Of a stretch of 64,000 bases of DNA, positions 35,646-45,964 are shown piece after piece. The notes below the pieces were generated by a model. It ran no database searches, was not told the origin of the DNA, and worked only from the letters and a program-made list of their open reading frames with translations. Origin of the DNA: Cyclobacterium marinum DSM 745 (GTDB lineage: Bacteria > Bacteroidota > Bacteroidia > Cytophagales > Cyclobacteriaceae). Position numbers and translations under genes: made by a program. The stretch spans positions 5,066,001 to 5,130,000 of the forward strand of contig NC_015914.1 in the NCBI RefSeq assembly GCF_000222485.1. The letters run 5' to 3'. Position 1 is the stretch's first letter. Each line of letters begins with the position of its first letter.

Positions 35646-35681
35646 AAAAGCCTTGTCATTTTTAAATGGCAAGGCTTTTTT
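35646..35681 (+). terminator. Rho-independent terminator
   Basis: A 16-bp stem (AAAAGCCTTGTCATTT at 35646-35661, with one G-U pair) closes on a two-base loop and is followed by TTTTTT. It lies 20 bases after the stop of the repeat protein. Confidence 0.9.
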
Positions 35682-36194
35682 GTTGGTGAAAATTTATAAT
35701 TAGGCAAATTAATACGCTACTACACTATAAAAATTCCATTTCACGATATGATCACTTTAAAATCAGAATCCTTGTTGTTGAATTTCATCCTGCCTAAAGT
35801 CAGTCAGGTACACAATAGCGATTAAGCTACATCAATTCCCAAGAACCCTAAAACAAGCATTGCAATTATATTATAAAGTTAATTTCTATTCCTGGGAAAA
35901 CTTTAATATTATAGCTTCTAACCACGGATTATGTAAAATGATTTTTCCCCCCTGAGAATAGGCAGGCTTTACAATTCAAAGAAAATCAGGCTGTTTGTAG
36001 CCTTTTTAGCACTTTATGGATTGGATATTTTGGGTTAGATTCTATTTATTTGGAATTTGAGGGAAAGGTAGCTCTTTTAATACCTTTTGCATGGTATTAA
36101 TTCAGATGCTTTTTTTTATTTTTGACCATAGACATCAGGGATATGTTAGACCTTCCCTTTAAAACCCCTCCTCATCGAAATTTCCAGTGTAAAT
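35682..36194. other. Non-coding gap upstream of phospholipase gene
   Basis: About 510 bases with no credible gene and no strong dyad or consensus promoter visible by eye. A short open frame at 36122-36334 runs into the phospholipase gene in another frame and is not supported. Confidence 0.6.
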
Positions 36195-37109
36195 TTGAAC
36201 CCATTCAAAAAAAATATAACACCTCTTATAAACAAGTGGCTTGTTCTATTTATTTTATGTACTTTTTCGCTCATTTCCCATGCTCAAATCAGGGAATTGG
36301 AATCTTTGTGGAAGCAACAAATGGATACCAGTAAATATGATTTTCGTACCATAAAATACCTTCAAATATCAGAAGAAGATTTTTTTAGTTTGTATGATGC
36401 CCAACCTAGTTTTGGAATGTACAAAGACAATTATTTTATAACAGGGGTTCCAACCAATAAGGAAATCAACAAGCGCACCGCCGATGCCAAATACCAAATA
36501 AGTATTAGCCAACGACTAACGAAATCCAGATTGCCATTTAAAACTTCTTTATTGCTTACATATACCCAAAAATCATTTTGGGACATTTATGAAAACTCTT
36601 CCCCGTTTGCAGATAACAATTACAATCCGGGAATAACACTGATTAGACCTGTGCTGAGCAAGCAGCAATTAAAAGGGGGAATTGCCCTTTCATTTGAGCA
36701 TGAATCTAACGGTCTAGACTCGATTTATTCCCGAAGCTGGAATTATGCTTCTTTATCAGCGGTGTATTTTTACAATGCCAATATTTCTATTCAAAGCAAA
36801 GTATGGGCCGGATTATTGGGCGATGAAAACAAAGACCTTTATAAATTCAGGGGATATGGATTGTTGGCCTTAAATTATCGAAGTTTTAATGATAATTTCT
36901 GGGGAAGCCTTGTACTTAACCCCAATAATAATATTAGCAGAGTAAACACCATTCTTGAATTGAATTTTAAACCTATTTCATCTGCCAATCAATACATTTT
37001 TTTGCAATGGTACAATGGTTATGGCGAAAATCTCTTTGATTACAACCAATACACCTCAATGCTAAGGTTTGGTTTATGTATCAAACCGGCCATGAGGAAT
37101 TTTTATTGA
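36195..37109 (+). CDS. pldA: Outer-membrane phospholipase A (OMPLA)
   Basis: The 304-residue protein has a signal peptide (about 1-30, ending LISHAQ) and the OMPLA barrel. The catalytic motif FEHESNGLDSIYSRSWN gives His169, Ser171 and Asn183, with the same spacing as His142, Ser144 and Asn156 of the E. coli enzyme. The rest is amphipathic strands ending in FGLCIKPAMRNFY, with C-terminal aromatics. OMPLA is a Ca2+-dependent dimer that hydrolyses misplaced outer-leaflet phospholipids. The start is TTG at 36195: no in-frame ATG precedes it, and it gives a normal signal peptide with a basic n-region. It lies 262 bases before the second RND operon. Confidence 0.9.
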   Translation: MNPFKKNITPLINKWLVLFILCTFSLISHAQIRELESLWKQQMDTSKYDFRTIKYLQISEEDFFSLYDAQPSFGMYKDNYFITGVPTNKEINKRTADAKYQISISQRLTKSRLPFKTSLLLTYTQKSFWDIYENSSPFADNNYNPGITLIRPVLSKQQLKGGIALSFEHESNGLDSIYSRSWNYASLSAVYFYNANISIQSKVWAGLLGDENKDLYKFRGYGLLALNYRSFNDNFWGSLVLNPNNNISRVNTILELNFKPISSANQYIFLQWYNGYGENLFDYNQYTSMLRFGLCIKPAMRNFY

Positions 37110-37203
37110 TTTTAGCAATTCCATCTTTCCTTTTCTCATTTAAAAATAAACACATTATAAGGAAAACAAATGTTTATAGGAATGGCCTTGCCTCAGTTTG
37201 TTG

Positions 37204-37218
37204 GCCCCTTACAGGGGC
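37204..37218. repeat. Short GC-rich palindrome
   Basis: GCCCCT-TAC-AGGGGC forms a 6-bp GC stem inside an AT-rich gap. It is similar in style to the hairpin element at 53592-53713 and may be a remnant of the same interspersed repeat class. It could also terminate pldA, although no T-run follows. Confidence 0.4.
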
Positions 37219-37371
37219 TAAACGTATCTTGTCATTATCTGCCAAATAGAACGAAAAACATAACTTTTGTATTTAAAACAATATTGATATAGTTAGGTTA
37301 TAAATTATAAAGTAAAAAGTTGTCTTTGCATCCCAATTGATTTTTCTTATCTTAAAAAAAAATGCTATCCT

Positions 37372-38841
37372 TTGTTTCAATTTATAGACCCTAAATTTAG
37401 GCTTTTAGAAGCCCTCCAAGTCATCCGAAAATTATTCCTGCCGATTACTTTCAGTCTCACGTTAATTTGTTTGACTAATGGATGTGGAAATAAGGTGGCC
37501 ACCCGAGATGTACCTGTAGACCTTCCGGAAGCATATTCTTTGCCTACCGGGTCCAGCCCTATGGATTCCAATTGGTGGGCTTCATTTCAAGACACCCTAC
37601 TTAATAGATTGGTAGACAGTGCCATCACTCACAATTTAGAATTAAAAAGCTCTTGGTTTCAGGTCGCTCAAGAAGCCGGTAATGTAGCTATTATTGCTTC
37701 CCAAAGAGTCCCTCAGGTATTTTTGGAATTACAAGGTGGGGCCAGTAGGCCTGCGCCTGATTTTGTAGGGGGAGAAAATACCCAACTATCCTTAAGAACA
37801 AGTTATGAAGTTGACCTGTGGGGAAGAGTCAAACAAAGTAAGCTAGCAGCTGAAAACAGGATGATAGCTACATTCTTGGATTACCAAACCATGGGAATAA
37901 GCATCGCAGGAGAGGTCGCATTGACCTGGTTTACATTGCAAGCTTCCCGAGAACAAATGAACTTGATAAAAGAGCAAACCGAATACAATCAGCAAATATT
38001 AGCGCTTATCCGGACCCGATTTGCCAGCGGACAAGTTAGGGGAGTGGATATTTTGCGACAAGAACAGTTGATAGAAAATACCAAAGAAGAGGCTTTGGCC
38101 TTACAAATGGAAATAAAAATCTTGAAAAATAGGCTTGCAGTGCTTTTGGGAAAAGCTCCGGGGATGCTAAACATCAGTGAAAAGATGAAACTTCCTACTT
38201 TGAGTCCAATACCTAACGCCGGACTACCCATGGAGTTGATTAATCGACGACCGGACATACAAAGCAGTTTCAATCAATTGGAAGCAGCCGATAGGGAAGT
38301 GGCTGTGGCCATTAGTAATACTTATCCTCGTTTGACCTTTAATTTTACAGGCGCCTTAAGATCCAATACCCTAACAAATCTTGTTGAATCTCAGGCTGCA
38401 TCACTTACCGGTAGTTTGTTGATGCCATTGTTTTATGGCGGAAGGTTAAAAGCGGAAACTCATCGTGCCAAAGCTTTCCGTGAGCAACAGCTCAATGCCT
38501 ATGGGCAAACAGTTTTGTTAGCCGTTCAAGAGGTAGAAGATGCATTGGTTCGAGAAAGCCTTCAAAAAGAGATCATCATTAAACTTGAAAACCAATTGGA
38601 TTTGGCGGAACGGGCTTTTAATCAATTGCGCATTGAATACTTGAATGGATCGATTGCCTATTTGGATGTTCTAGTAACCCTAGATCAAATGCAACAATTG
38701 AAAAGAGAGTTGGTAAATGAAAAATTAAATTTATTGCTATATCGACTCAGCTTATATCGGGCACTTGCGGGGGGATTTGAAAGCCCAATTGAAAATGAAG
38801 AAGATTTTAGTATTCAAGAAAACACAATCTCGACAAAATGA
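37372..38841 (+). CDS. NodT-family RND outer-membrane efflux lipoprotein
   Basis: The 489-residue TolC-superfamily protein has a lipoprotein signal (FLPITFSLTLICLTNGC, lipobox LTNGC) and the NodT features DSNWWASFQDTLLNRLVDSAITHNLELKSSWFQVAQ, SYEVDLWGRVK, GLPMELINRRPDIQSSFNQLEAADREVAVAISNTYP and VQEVEDALV. It forms the outer-membrane channel of the second RND pump. The start is uncertain: TTG at 37372 is used because it is the first possible start upstream of the signal, although it leaves a rather long n-region; an ATG at 37362 is out of frame. Its stop overlaps the adaptor start by four bases. Confidence 0.92.
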   Translation: MFQFIDPKFRLLEALQVIRKLFLPITFSLTLICLTNGCGNKVATRDVPVDLPEAYSLPTGSSPMDSNWWASFQDTLLNRLVDSAITHNLELKSSWFQVAQEAGNVAIIASQRVPQVFLELQGGASRPAPDFVGGENTQLSLRTSYEVDLWGRVKQSKLAAENRMIATFLDYQTMGISIAGEVALTWFTLQASREQMNLIKEQTEYNQQILALIRTRFASGQVRGVDILRQEQLIENTKEEALALQMEIKILKNRLAVLLGKAPGMLNISEKMKLPTLSPIPNAGLPMELINRRPDIQSSFNQLEAADREVAVAISNTYPRLTFNFTGALRSNTLTNLVESQAASLTGSLLMPLFYGGRLKAETHRAKAFREQQLNAYGQTVLLAVQEVEDALVRESLQKEIIIKLENQLDLAERAFNQLRIEYLNGSIAYLDVLVTLDQMQQLKRELVNEKLNLLLYRLSLYRALAGGFESPIENEEDFSIQENTISTK

Positions 38842-40001
38842 CGCGAAAAAAAACCATAGGGATAAGTTTGGGATTATTGGTTTGCAGCATACTGATAGCC
38901 CTAATCTTTTTCTGGACAGCTCCTGAAGCCGAAATGGAAGGCGCTTCAAAAACCACTGCAATGTTGGTAGATGTTGTACAGGCAGAACAAGGGGATTTTA
39001 ATCCTTCGATAATTGCTACAGGACTTGTACAACCTGCTACAGATATCTCATTGAGTAACCAAGTTGGAGGGGAAGTGACCCATATCGCCTCCCAATTTCT
39101 TCCTGGAGCTTATGTGAAAAAAGGAGAGATGCTTTTGCAAATAAACCCGGCAGATTATGAAAACACTTTAATGCTTCGAAAGAGTGACTTGGCTTTGGCC
39201 CAATCGGATTATGAAGTGGAATTGGGGCGTCAGGATGTTGCAGTTAAAGATTATGAGCTTATAGGTGATGAGTTATCCTCAAAAAACCAAAATCTTGTTT
39301 TGAGAAAGCCTCAACTTGAAGCAGCAAAAGCGAATGTTAAAGCTGCAGAAGCTGCTGTAAACCAGGCCAATTTGAATTTACAAAGAACGGCTATCCGGGC
39401 TCCATTTGATGCACATATATTGACAAGAAATGTAAATCTTGGTTCACAGATTGCTCCGGCGTCGGATCTTGGTCGTTTGGTGGGGATCAGTGAATATTGG
39501 ATCATTGCCAATGTTCCGCTTTCAAAAATTAATTGGTTGGATATTGGGGAAGGCAAAGAAGGCTCAGGAGCCCCTGTCAAAATTGTTCATCCTTCAGCGT
39601 GGGAAGATGGGCAATTTAGGGAAGGAAAAGTTTCAAGGCTGGTTGGAGCATTAGACAACCAATCAAGACTTGCAAGGGTTATTGTAAGTGTTCCTGATCC
39701 ACTTTTGCGGGAAAGACCAAACCCTGAGAAACCTCCCCTTATCATTGGTACCTTTGTGGAAGTCCAAATTGAAGCTCGAAAGCTGAAGGATGTAGTCAGA
39801 TTGGCAAAACAATACATTAGACCAGGAAATACAGTTTGGGTATTAAAGGAGGGGAAATTAGAAATTAGGAAAGTTGATATTCTCTTTGAAGACGGAGAAT
39901 ATGCTTACGTTAGAGAGGGCTTGACCTCCAGCGACCAAATTGTTGCCACTGATTTAGCCACAGTGGTGGAAGGTTCTCCACTTCGATTAGAGGAAGATTA
40001 A
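38838..40001 (+). CDS. RND efflux periplasmic adaptor of the second pump
   Basis: The 387-residue membrane-fusion protein has an N-terminal anchor ([19 protein letters not shown]), the first lipoyl half ([41 protein letters not shown]...), an alpha-hairpin (about 105-175, [58 protein letters not shown]), the second lipoyl half ([23 protein letters not shown]) and a beta-barrel. The hairpin is longer than in the first pump's adaptor. It is coupled to the NodT gene and followed ten bases later by the permease. Confidence 0.93.
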   Translation: MTRKKTIGISLGLLVCSILIALIFFWTAPEAEMEGASKTTAMLVDVVQAEQGDFNPSIIATGLVQPATDISLSNQVGGEVTHIASQFLPGAYVKKGEMLLQINPADYENTLMLRKSDLALAQSDYEVELGRQDVAVKDYELIGDELSSKNQNLVLRKPQLEAAKANVKAAEAAVNQANLNLQRTAIRAPFDAHILTRNVNLGSQIAPASDLGRLVGISEYWIIANVPLSKINWLDIGEGKEGSGAPVKIVHPSAWEDGQFREGKVSRLVGALDNQSRLARVIVSVPDPLLRERPNPEKPPLIIGTFVEVQIEARKLKDVVRLAKQYIRPGNTVWVLKEGKLEIRKVDILFEDGEYAYVREGLTSSDQIVATDLATVVEGSPLRLEED

Positions 40002-40011
40002 AGGAAATACC

Positions 40012-43000
40012 ATGAAAGAACAATCAAACCAGGTATCAGAGAGAGGCCCTATTGCTTTTATGGCCAGGAACCCCATCATTACTAATCTTTTGATGGTGAT
40101 TTTCTTGGTTGGTGGTATTTATACCATGTATACTATCCAAAAAGAAGTATTTCCTCAGTTTCAATTGGACATCGTTGAGGTTTCTGTCGTATATCCCGGA
40201 GCTGCTCCTGAGGAAGTAGAGCAAGGTATTGTGCTACCTGTTGAGGAAAAAGTACGTGAAGTCCAAGGGATCATGGAACTGATATCATCAGCAAATGAGG
40301 GTTCAGGCACCGTAGAGATTTGGTTGATTCCCGGCACAGACCGAATGAAAGCCTTACAAGATATCAACCAAGCAGTAAGTCGGATCCAAACTTTTCCTGA
40401 TGACATTGAAAGGCCTCAAATTGTTTTACAGAACCAGCAAATGGATGTGATGCAAGTTGGGATTTATGGCAATGTAGATGTATGGACACTTAGGATTTTG
40501 GCCGAACGGCTAAGAACAAGATTACTAGGTGATGAGCAAATTACTCAGGTTGAAATCGGTAATGTACCGGACTTTGTGACCCATGTGGAAATTCCCAGAA
40601 ATACACTATTACAATACAACCTTACTTTAGGGGAGATAGCGGATTTAATTGAAGCTTCCAGCAGGGATATTCCTGCCGGGTCCATAGAAACTTTGTCTGG
40701 AGAAATCCTTCTTCGGATGGAAGAAAGGAAGCTTATCGCTGAAGAATTTGCTAATATAGATATTATTTCCTCAGCTTCCGGAGCAACCATTAAATTGGGA
40801 GACATTGCTAGCATTCGAGATGGTTTTGAAGAGGTTGGCTTCAATGGACAATTTGAACAACAAAACACTGTGGATCTGGAAGTTTTCCGAATAGGAGATC
40901 AGTCTCCCCTTGAAATCGAAGAAAAGGTCAAAAGTATTTTGACGGAGTTTGAGCCAAGTTTGCCACCCGGGGTGAAAGTTAGAATTGAAAGCAATCGGGC
41001 TGAAGATTTTCGAGAAAGACTGTCTTTGTTAACAGAAAATGGATTAATGGCCATCGTGATTGTATTGGTTATATTGGGTCTATTTCTAGAATACAGGCTA
41101 GCATTTTGGGTGATGATGGGAATGACGGTATCCTTTGTTGGGGCCATGCTTTTTCTTCCCATTGTTGGGTTAAGTATCAATATGATCTCCATGTTTGGGT
41201 TTTTGATTGTTTTGGGAATTGTGGTTGACGATGCCATAGTGGTAGGAGAAAACATTTATGAATTTCGACAAAAGGGCTATTCTTATATTGACGCTGCCAT
41301 CCTTGGAGCAAAAGATGTTTCCAAACCGGTAATCATTAGTATTCTTACTACAGTTATTGCCTTTGTTCCTTTATTATTTATTCCCGGAGAAACCGGTAAA
41401 TACTGGTGGCCTCTTCCTGTGGTAGTAATCGTAGTTTTATTCGTCTCCTTATTTGAGGCCTTATTTATTTTACCTTCTCATGTAACCAAATCACCGAGAG
41501 AAAAGAAGCATGCTTGGGTGAAAAAATTGGAGGATTGGCAAAACTCTATCGCTACCGGTTTTAACCGGGTAATAAACAAGTATTACAAGCCCTTTTTGGA
41601 TCTCTGCCTGAGGAACAGATACCTTACTTTTTCAGCTGCCATATCTTTATTGGTGCTGGTGGGAGGTTTTGCGTACAGTGATCATATGGGAACGGTCTTG
41701 ATGCCGGAAGTTGCAGCAGATGAAATTGAAGCTGCAGTTCGACTGCCTGTAGGGACGACAAACGACCAAGCAGCTAAAGTAGCTACTGAAATTACAAACA
41801 ATACCCACAAGATGTTTGAGGATTATGACCTATATGAAGTAGCCTATGGTGTCAAAACCAATGTTCGAGGTAAGGACTTTATTGATGTGGAAATTGTAAT
41901 GAAGCCACCGGATCAACGAGACATGGGCCCCAAAGAATTGATAGCAATATGGAGAGACAATATTGGTGATATAAAAGGAGTGGATCAAATTAATTTTGAG
42001 GCTGAAAGAGGTCCGGGCGGTGCCAGACAAGATATTAGTGTAGATTTAAGTCATCCAGATATAGAAGTTTTGGAAAGAGCCAGTCAGGCATTTTTGGAGC
42101 GTGTGGAATCTTTTACTGAAACCCGTGATGTAAGTGACAATTATAACAAAGGAAAACGCCAATTGGGCTTTGAGCTGTTACCGGAAGGCCGAAACTTAGG
42201 CTTAACTCCCAATATGGTCGGACAGCAAGTTAGGGATGCCTTTTTTGGTGCTTTGGCCATGCGACAATTAAGAGGAATCAATGAATTTGAGGTTAGGGTA
42301 AAACTACCCCTTGAAGAGCGAAAAGACATCCATTATCTAGAAGATTTTATCATTCAGGCTCCCAATGGTGTATCTGTTCCATTATTGGATGTGGTTCGGG
42401 TCAAGGAAGGAGAGACTTTTACCAATATTAACAGAAGAGATGGAAAAAGAGTGGTGAATGTAGGAATGGACGTAGAACCTCCTGCGGCCCAAACCAGAGT
42501 GCTTAAAGCATTAAACCAACAAGTTTTGCCTCAACTCCGGGCTGATTTCCCCGGAATTGCTTGGACCTATGAAGGAAGCCAAGCCCAAATGAGGGAATCT
42601 ACCGAAGCCCTATGGTCAGGTTTTATAATTGCTATGCTTTTGATTTTCTGTCTTTTAGCCATTGCATTGAATAGCTATTCCCAGCCTATCATTATCATGT
42701 TGGCCATACCATTTGGAATTGTTGGTGCTGTCATAGGTCATATTCTCTTGGGATATGATTTATCTTTGGTTAGCCTTATGGGTGTAATCGCTTTATCAGG
42801 AGTGGTGGTGAATGATTCGCTAATTATGATTGATTATGCCAATAAAAATCGGAAAGCGTTTTCGGCTTACGAAGCCATTCATGAAGCAGGTGTAAGGCGC
42901 TTCAGGCCTATTATTTTGACCACTTTGACCACTTTTGGAGGCTTGACACCCATAATCCTAGAGACCTCAAGTCAAGCATTCCAGCTTATTCCTATGGCCA

Positions 43001-43122
43001 TTTCTTTAGGTTTTGGGATCATATTCGCTACAGCCATTATTTTAGTAATTGTTCCATGTCTTTATATGATTTTTGAAGATTTAGTAGCTGCAGTTAAATC
43101 CAAAGAAAAGGTAAATACCTAG
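40012..43122 (+). CDS. RND efflux permease of the second pump (HAE1/AcrB-type)
   Basis: The 1036-residue protein has the complete RND layout: TM1 (about 20-38), a first periplasmic loop ([29 protein letters not shown]...), TM2-6 with [24 protein letters not shown] near residue 405 (proton-relay Asp pair), a second loop, and TM8-12 with [26 protein letters not shown]. The TM10 segment reads [11 protein letters not shown] rather than the Lys-containing KNAILLVDFAN of the first pump, so this proton relay is of a different RND subtype. Short acidic/charged ends flank the core. It ends a three-gene operon; no regulator gene is attached. Substrate is unknown. Confidence 0.94.
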   Translation: MKEQSNQVSERGPIAFMARNPIITNLLMVIFLVGGIYTMYTIQKEVFPQFQLDIVEVSVVYPGAAPEEVEQGIVLPVEEKVREVQGIMELISSANEGSGTVEIWLIPGTDRMKALQDINQAVSRIQTFPDDIERPQIVLQNQQMDVMQVGIYGNVDVWTLRILAERLRTRLLGDEQITQVEIGNVPDFVTHVEIPRNTLLQYNLTLGEIADLIEASSRDIPAGSIETLSGEILLRMEERKLIAEEFANIDIISSASGATIKLGDIASIRDGFEEVGFNGQFEQQNTVDLEVFRIGDQSPLEIEEKVKSILTEFEPSLPPGVKVRIESNRAEDFRERLSLLTENGLMAIVIVLVILGLFLEYRLAFWVMMGMTVSFVGAMLFLPIVGLSINMISMFGFLIVLGIVVDDAIVVGENIYEFRQKGYSYIDAAILGAKDVSKPVIISILTTVIAFVPLLFIPGETGKYWWPLPVVVIVVLFVSLFEALFILPSHVTKSPREKKHAWVKKLEDWQNSIATGFNRVINKYYKPFLDLCLRNRYLTFSAAISLLVLVGGFAYSDHMGTVLMPEVAADEIEAAVRLPVGTTNDQAAKVATEITNNTHKMFEDYDLYEVAYGVKTNVRGKDFIDVEIVMKPPDQRDMGPKELIAIWRDNIGDIKGVDQINFEAERGPGGARQDISVDLSHPDIEVLERASQAFLERVESFTETRDVSDNYNKGKRQLGFELLPEGRNLGLTPNMVGQQVRDAFFGALAMRQLRGINEFEVRVKLPLEERKDIHYLEDFIIQAPNGVSVPLLDVVRVKEGETFTNINRRDGKRVVNVGMDVEPPAAQTRVLKALNQQVLPQLRADFPGIAWTYEGSQAQMRESTEALWSGFIIAMLLIFCLLAIALNSYSQPIIIMLAIPFGIVGAVIGHILLGYDLSLVSLMGVIALSGVVVNDSLIMIDYANKNRKAFSAYEAIHEAGVRRFRPIILTTLTTFGGLTPIILETSSQAFQLIPMAISLGFGIIFATAIILVIVPCLYMIFEDLVAAVKSKEKVNT

Positions 43123-43660
43123 TACCATGTGGCCTAAAAATAAATGATGACCTAAGACCTTAACCCAATTTTCCTGTTGTTAGATGAAAAAGTTGAGCAA
43201 AGAAGGTTAAAATGTGGAAGCTTATTTTTTGGATGAATATTAAGGCAAATATAGTTTTATATTAAGTAGCCTAGCTAATTCTCCCTTTTGCAACCAGTAA
43301 GAGAGAATTTTTTACCACAAAAAACTTATGAGATGGCATAGAGGCATCAGGGCATTCAATCTAAGGCTCCAGCTTGGCATTCAAATATTTTGCTCCTTAT
43401 TTTTTAAGGAAAAAAGCTCCTAAATTATCCTTAAAAGGATTCATTTTTATTTTGGATATTAATCTATTTTACAATTCTTTTTAATTTTTTTTAAATCTGA
43501 ACAAATTTTACAACGCCCATAACATAAGTTAGTTACAGGTATATTTCACTCAATTTCCTAATCTATTCAATAATAAATTTCGCTGAAATTGAATTTTTTT
43601 TAATTGACAGAGAGGGATTTTTAAAACACCTGCGTCTAAAGAGGAAAATAAAAAATAAAA
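43123..43660. other. Non-coding gap after the second pump
   Basis: This 538-base AT-rich gap has no credible gene. It contains the weak terminator at 43277-43312. A TATATTTC about 120 bases before the Spy-like gene is the only -7-like element I could see. Confidence 0.55.
43277..43312 (+). terminator. Possible terminator of the second pump operon
   Basis: AATTCTC (43277-43283) pairs with GAGAATT (43303-43309) over a 19-base loop and runs into a T-run (TTTTTT overlapping the end of the stem). The stem is short and lies about 155 bases after the permease stop, so this is tentative. Confidence 0.45.
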
Positions 43661-43984
43661 ATGAAAAAGATATTAATAATGCTCGCAATGGTTGCTTTTA
43701 CGTTGATGGCTTACGCACAAGGTAAAAGACCCGAACCTCCTACAACGGATGAAATGATTGAAATGGCCACTAAAGAATTGGGCCTATCAGAAGAACAGGC
43801 AACAGAATGGAAATCCATACACGAAAAGTATGCAGATGACTTAAAATCTAGAAAAACTGCCAAAGAGGCAAGGGAAAAAATGGATACCGAATTGCAGGCT
43901 ACTTTAACTGAAAACCAGTTGGAAACTTATTTAGAAAAAAAGAAAGAACGAGGTAGCCGACCTGCTAGGGGACCCAGAGAATAA
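43661..43984 (+). CDS. Small periplasmic Spy/DUF4890-like protein
   Basis: The 107-residue protein has a signal peptide (about 1-19, MLAMVAFTLMAYAQG) followed by a charged helical domain: LGLSEEQATEWKSIHEKYADDLKSRKTAKEAREKMDTELQATLTENQLETYLEKKKERG. The paired LSEEQ and LTENQ helices match the LTxxQ repeats of Spy/CpxP-type periplasmic chaperones and the DUF4890 proteins of Bacteroidota. The tail is Arg/Pro-rich (GSRPARGPRE). It lies about 100 bases before the CotH lipoprotein, probably co-transcribed. A chaperone or metal-stress role is inference from the fold. Confidence 0.8.
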   Translation: MKKILIMLAMVAFTLMAYAQGKRPEPPTTDEMIEMATKELGLSEEQATEWKSIHEKYADDLKSRKTAKEAREKMDTELQATLTENQLETYLEKKKERGSRPARGPRE

Positions 43985-44081
43985 TTAACCTTAAGTAATC
44001 TTTAATGAAAGGTCTTAATTTCTAATTTCAATCAGCAACTGGTAATTAATGGTGTTGGTTAAAGGCCCAAATTTGACGAAA

Positions 44082-45527
44082 ATGAAAAAAATGAAAAATA
44101 CATCATTATTGAGGTATACAAAACTCTTGTATCTATTGCCTTTTGTTTTCGCTTTAGCTTCTTGTGTGGAAGATGTTGAAGAAGTTGTTGATGGGGAAGA
44201 TGATGAGGTTGAGGTAATCATAGATGATACTGATTTTGAAGCTACCGATTGGACCACAGCAACGCATAGCAATGATGTTGATCCTGATTTTGATGAAGTG
44301 TTCAATGATCAGGAGGTTAAAAGGTTGGATATAGTCATTACAGAAGATCGCTGGCAGACCATGATCAGTGATATGACCAATATATACGGTACTTTTGGTT
44401 CTAGGAGTGGTGGTGGCCCGGGTGGAGCCGGTAATTTTTCAGATGAAGATCCTGTTTTTGTACCTGCTGAAATATTTTATGAAGATAAAGAATGGTACAG
44501 AGTAGGGGTTCGATTCAAAGGCAATTCCAGCTTACAAAGTAGTTGGCAGTCAGGGATTTTAAAGTTATCATTTAAACTTGATTTTGATGAATTTGAGGAT
44601 GATTATCCACAAATAAAAAACCAACGCTTTTATGGTTTCAAGAAGTTAAGCTTGAAGAATAACTACAATGACAAATCCATGCTGAGAGAAAAGGTTGCGA
44701 CTGAAGCGTTTCGAGATGCCGGATTAGTAGCTTCACATACTGCCTTTTATACTGTCTATGTTGACTATGGAGATGGCCCGATTTATTTTGGATTGTACAC
44801 CTTGGTCGAAGAAGTTGATGATACGGTTATTGATACCCAGTACAATGACAACGATGGAAATTTGTACAAGCCTGATGGAGATGCTGCCAGCTTTGCCTAT
44901 GGAACTTTTGACGAAAATGAATATGTGAAGAAGACCAATGAGGATGAGGCAGATTTCTCCGATGTTGAAAGTTTACTGTCGGTATTACATGATGCTACAA
45001 GAACATCAGATCCGGCCCTTTGGAGAGCCAATCTTGAGGAAGTTTTTGACACAGATGTTTTCTTAAAGTACTTGGCCGTAAATACAATCATTCAAAATTG
45101 GGATACTTACGGGAGGATGACACATAATTATTTTCTGTACAATGATCCTGATACTGATAAATTGAATTGGATTCCTTGGGACCATAATGAAGCCCTTCAA
45201 AATGGAAACCAACAGGGAAGTTTACCATTAAATTTCTCCGGATTGAATGCCTCCAGCTGGCCATTGATTGGTTACTTATATGCTGATGAGGTTTACAAGG
45301 CAAAATATGATGCTTATGTAGAGGAAGTTATCAATGGTGCATTTAACACTAGTACTGTCCAAGCAAAATACACCACCTATGCAGCTTTGATAGAACAATA
45401 TGCCACCAGTGAAAACAATGGTTATACCTTTTTGAATAGCAGTGGGGACTTTCAAAATGCAGTTAGCGCATTAATGTCCCATGCAACATCAAGAGCTAAT
45501 GCAGTAAGTAGTTACCTAAATAATTAG
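44082..45527 (+). CDS. CotH kinase-family outer-membrane lipoprotein
   Basis: The protein has about 481 residues. A lipoprotein signal (LLYLLPFVFALASC, lipobox Cys28) is followed by a very acidic linker (VEDVEEVVDGEDDEVEVIIDDTD) and a CotH domain: VKRLDIVITEDRWQTMISDM, VGVRFKGNSSLQ, KLSFKLDFDEF, FYGFKKLSLKNNYNDKSMLREKVATEAFRDAGL, YFGLYTLVEEVDD and NWDTYGRMTHNYFLYNDPDTDKLNWIPWDHNEAL. CotH is an atypical protein kinase in Bacillus spore coats; bacterial lipoprotein homologues are widespread but poorly understood. An in-frame ATG at 44049 is possible, but 44082 gives a normal n-region. It ends at a strong hairpin. Confidence 0.9.
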   Translation: MKKMKNTSLLRYTKLLYLLPFVFALASCVEDVEEVVDGEDDEVEVIIDDTDFEATDWTTATHSNDVDPDFDEVFNDQEVKRLDIVITEDRWQTMISDMTNIYGTFGSRSGGGPGGAGNFSDEDPVFVPAEIFYEDKEWYRVGVRFKGNSSLQSSWQSGILKLSFKLDFDEFEDDYPQIKNQRFYGFKKLSLKNNYNDKSMLREKVATEAFRDAGLVASHTAFYTVYVDYGDGPIYFGLYTLVEEVDDTVIDTQYNDNDGNLYKPDGDAASFAYGTFDENEYVKKTNEDEADFSDVESLLSVLHDATRTSDPALWRANLEEVFDTDVFLKYLAVNTIIQNWDTYGRMTHNYFLYNDPDTDKLNWIPWDHNEALQNGNQQGSLPLNFSGLNASSWPLIGYLYADEVYKAKYDAYVEEVINGAFNTSTVQAKYTTYAALIEQYATSENNGYTFLNSSGDFQNAVSALMSHATSRANAVSSYLNN

Positions 45528-45595
45528 AAAAAAATAGAAAGTTTAAATATTTAATACCCGATTATAGTTATAAGTAAGTTTAGGTTGTTTATGTT

Positions 45596-45652
45596 CACCA
45601 GTGCCGGGAGAAGTGATTTCTTAGAAAATACTTCTTCAGGTGCTGGTGTTTT
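45596..45652 (+). terminator. Extended hairpin and T-run after cotH-like gene
   Basis: CACCAGTGCC (45596-45605) pairs with GGTGCTGGTG (45639-45648), with two G-U pairs. An inner AGAAGT/ACTTCT stem closes the loop, and TTTT follows. It lies about 70 bases after the cotH-like stop. Confidence 0.75.
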
Positions 45653-45964
45653 GCTAATTGGTAAAATTTAAGTTTATCATTATTTTCTTGACTAAAGGGA
45701 AACTTATTTTGCATTATATTTAAATTATTTAAACAAAATAATTCAACCCGTATTTGGTTGAATTAAGCTAATTTTAAGCCTTAAAAACAACCTTTTTGAA
45801 AAATCTCAAGTTAAAATAGGATATGTCATATTAAATCATTGGTTACCTATAGCTGCGGGAAAGGAACTGGACTACCATTAGGCAAGGATCTGGATCAATG
45901 AAACTCCAATTCTTGTCATTTTATCCATTGAATCGGCTAAATGTTTAGTGCGTCATAAGTAACC

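Noticed and set aside
36122..36334. Open frame of 70 codons before the phospholipase gene
   Set aside because: It overlaps the OMPLA signal-peptide region in another frame, and OMPLA is securely identified by its catalytic motif.
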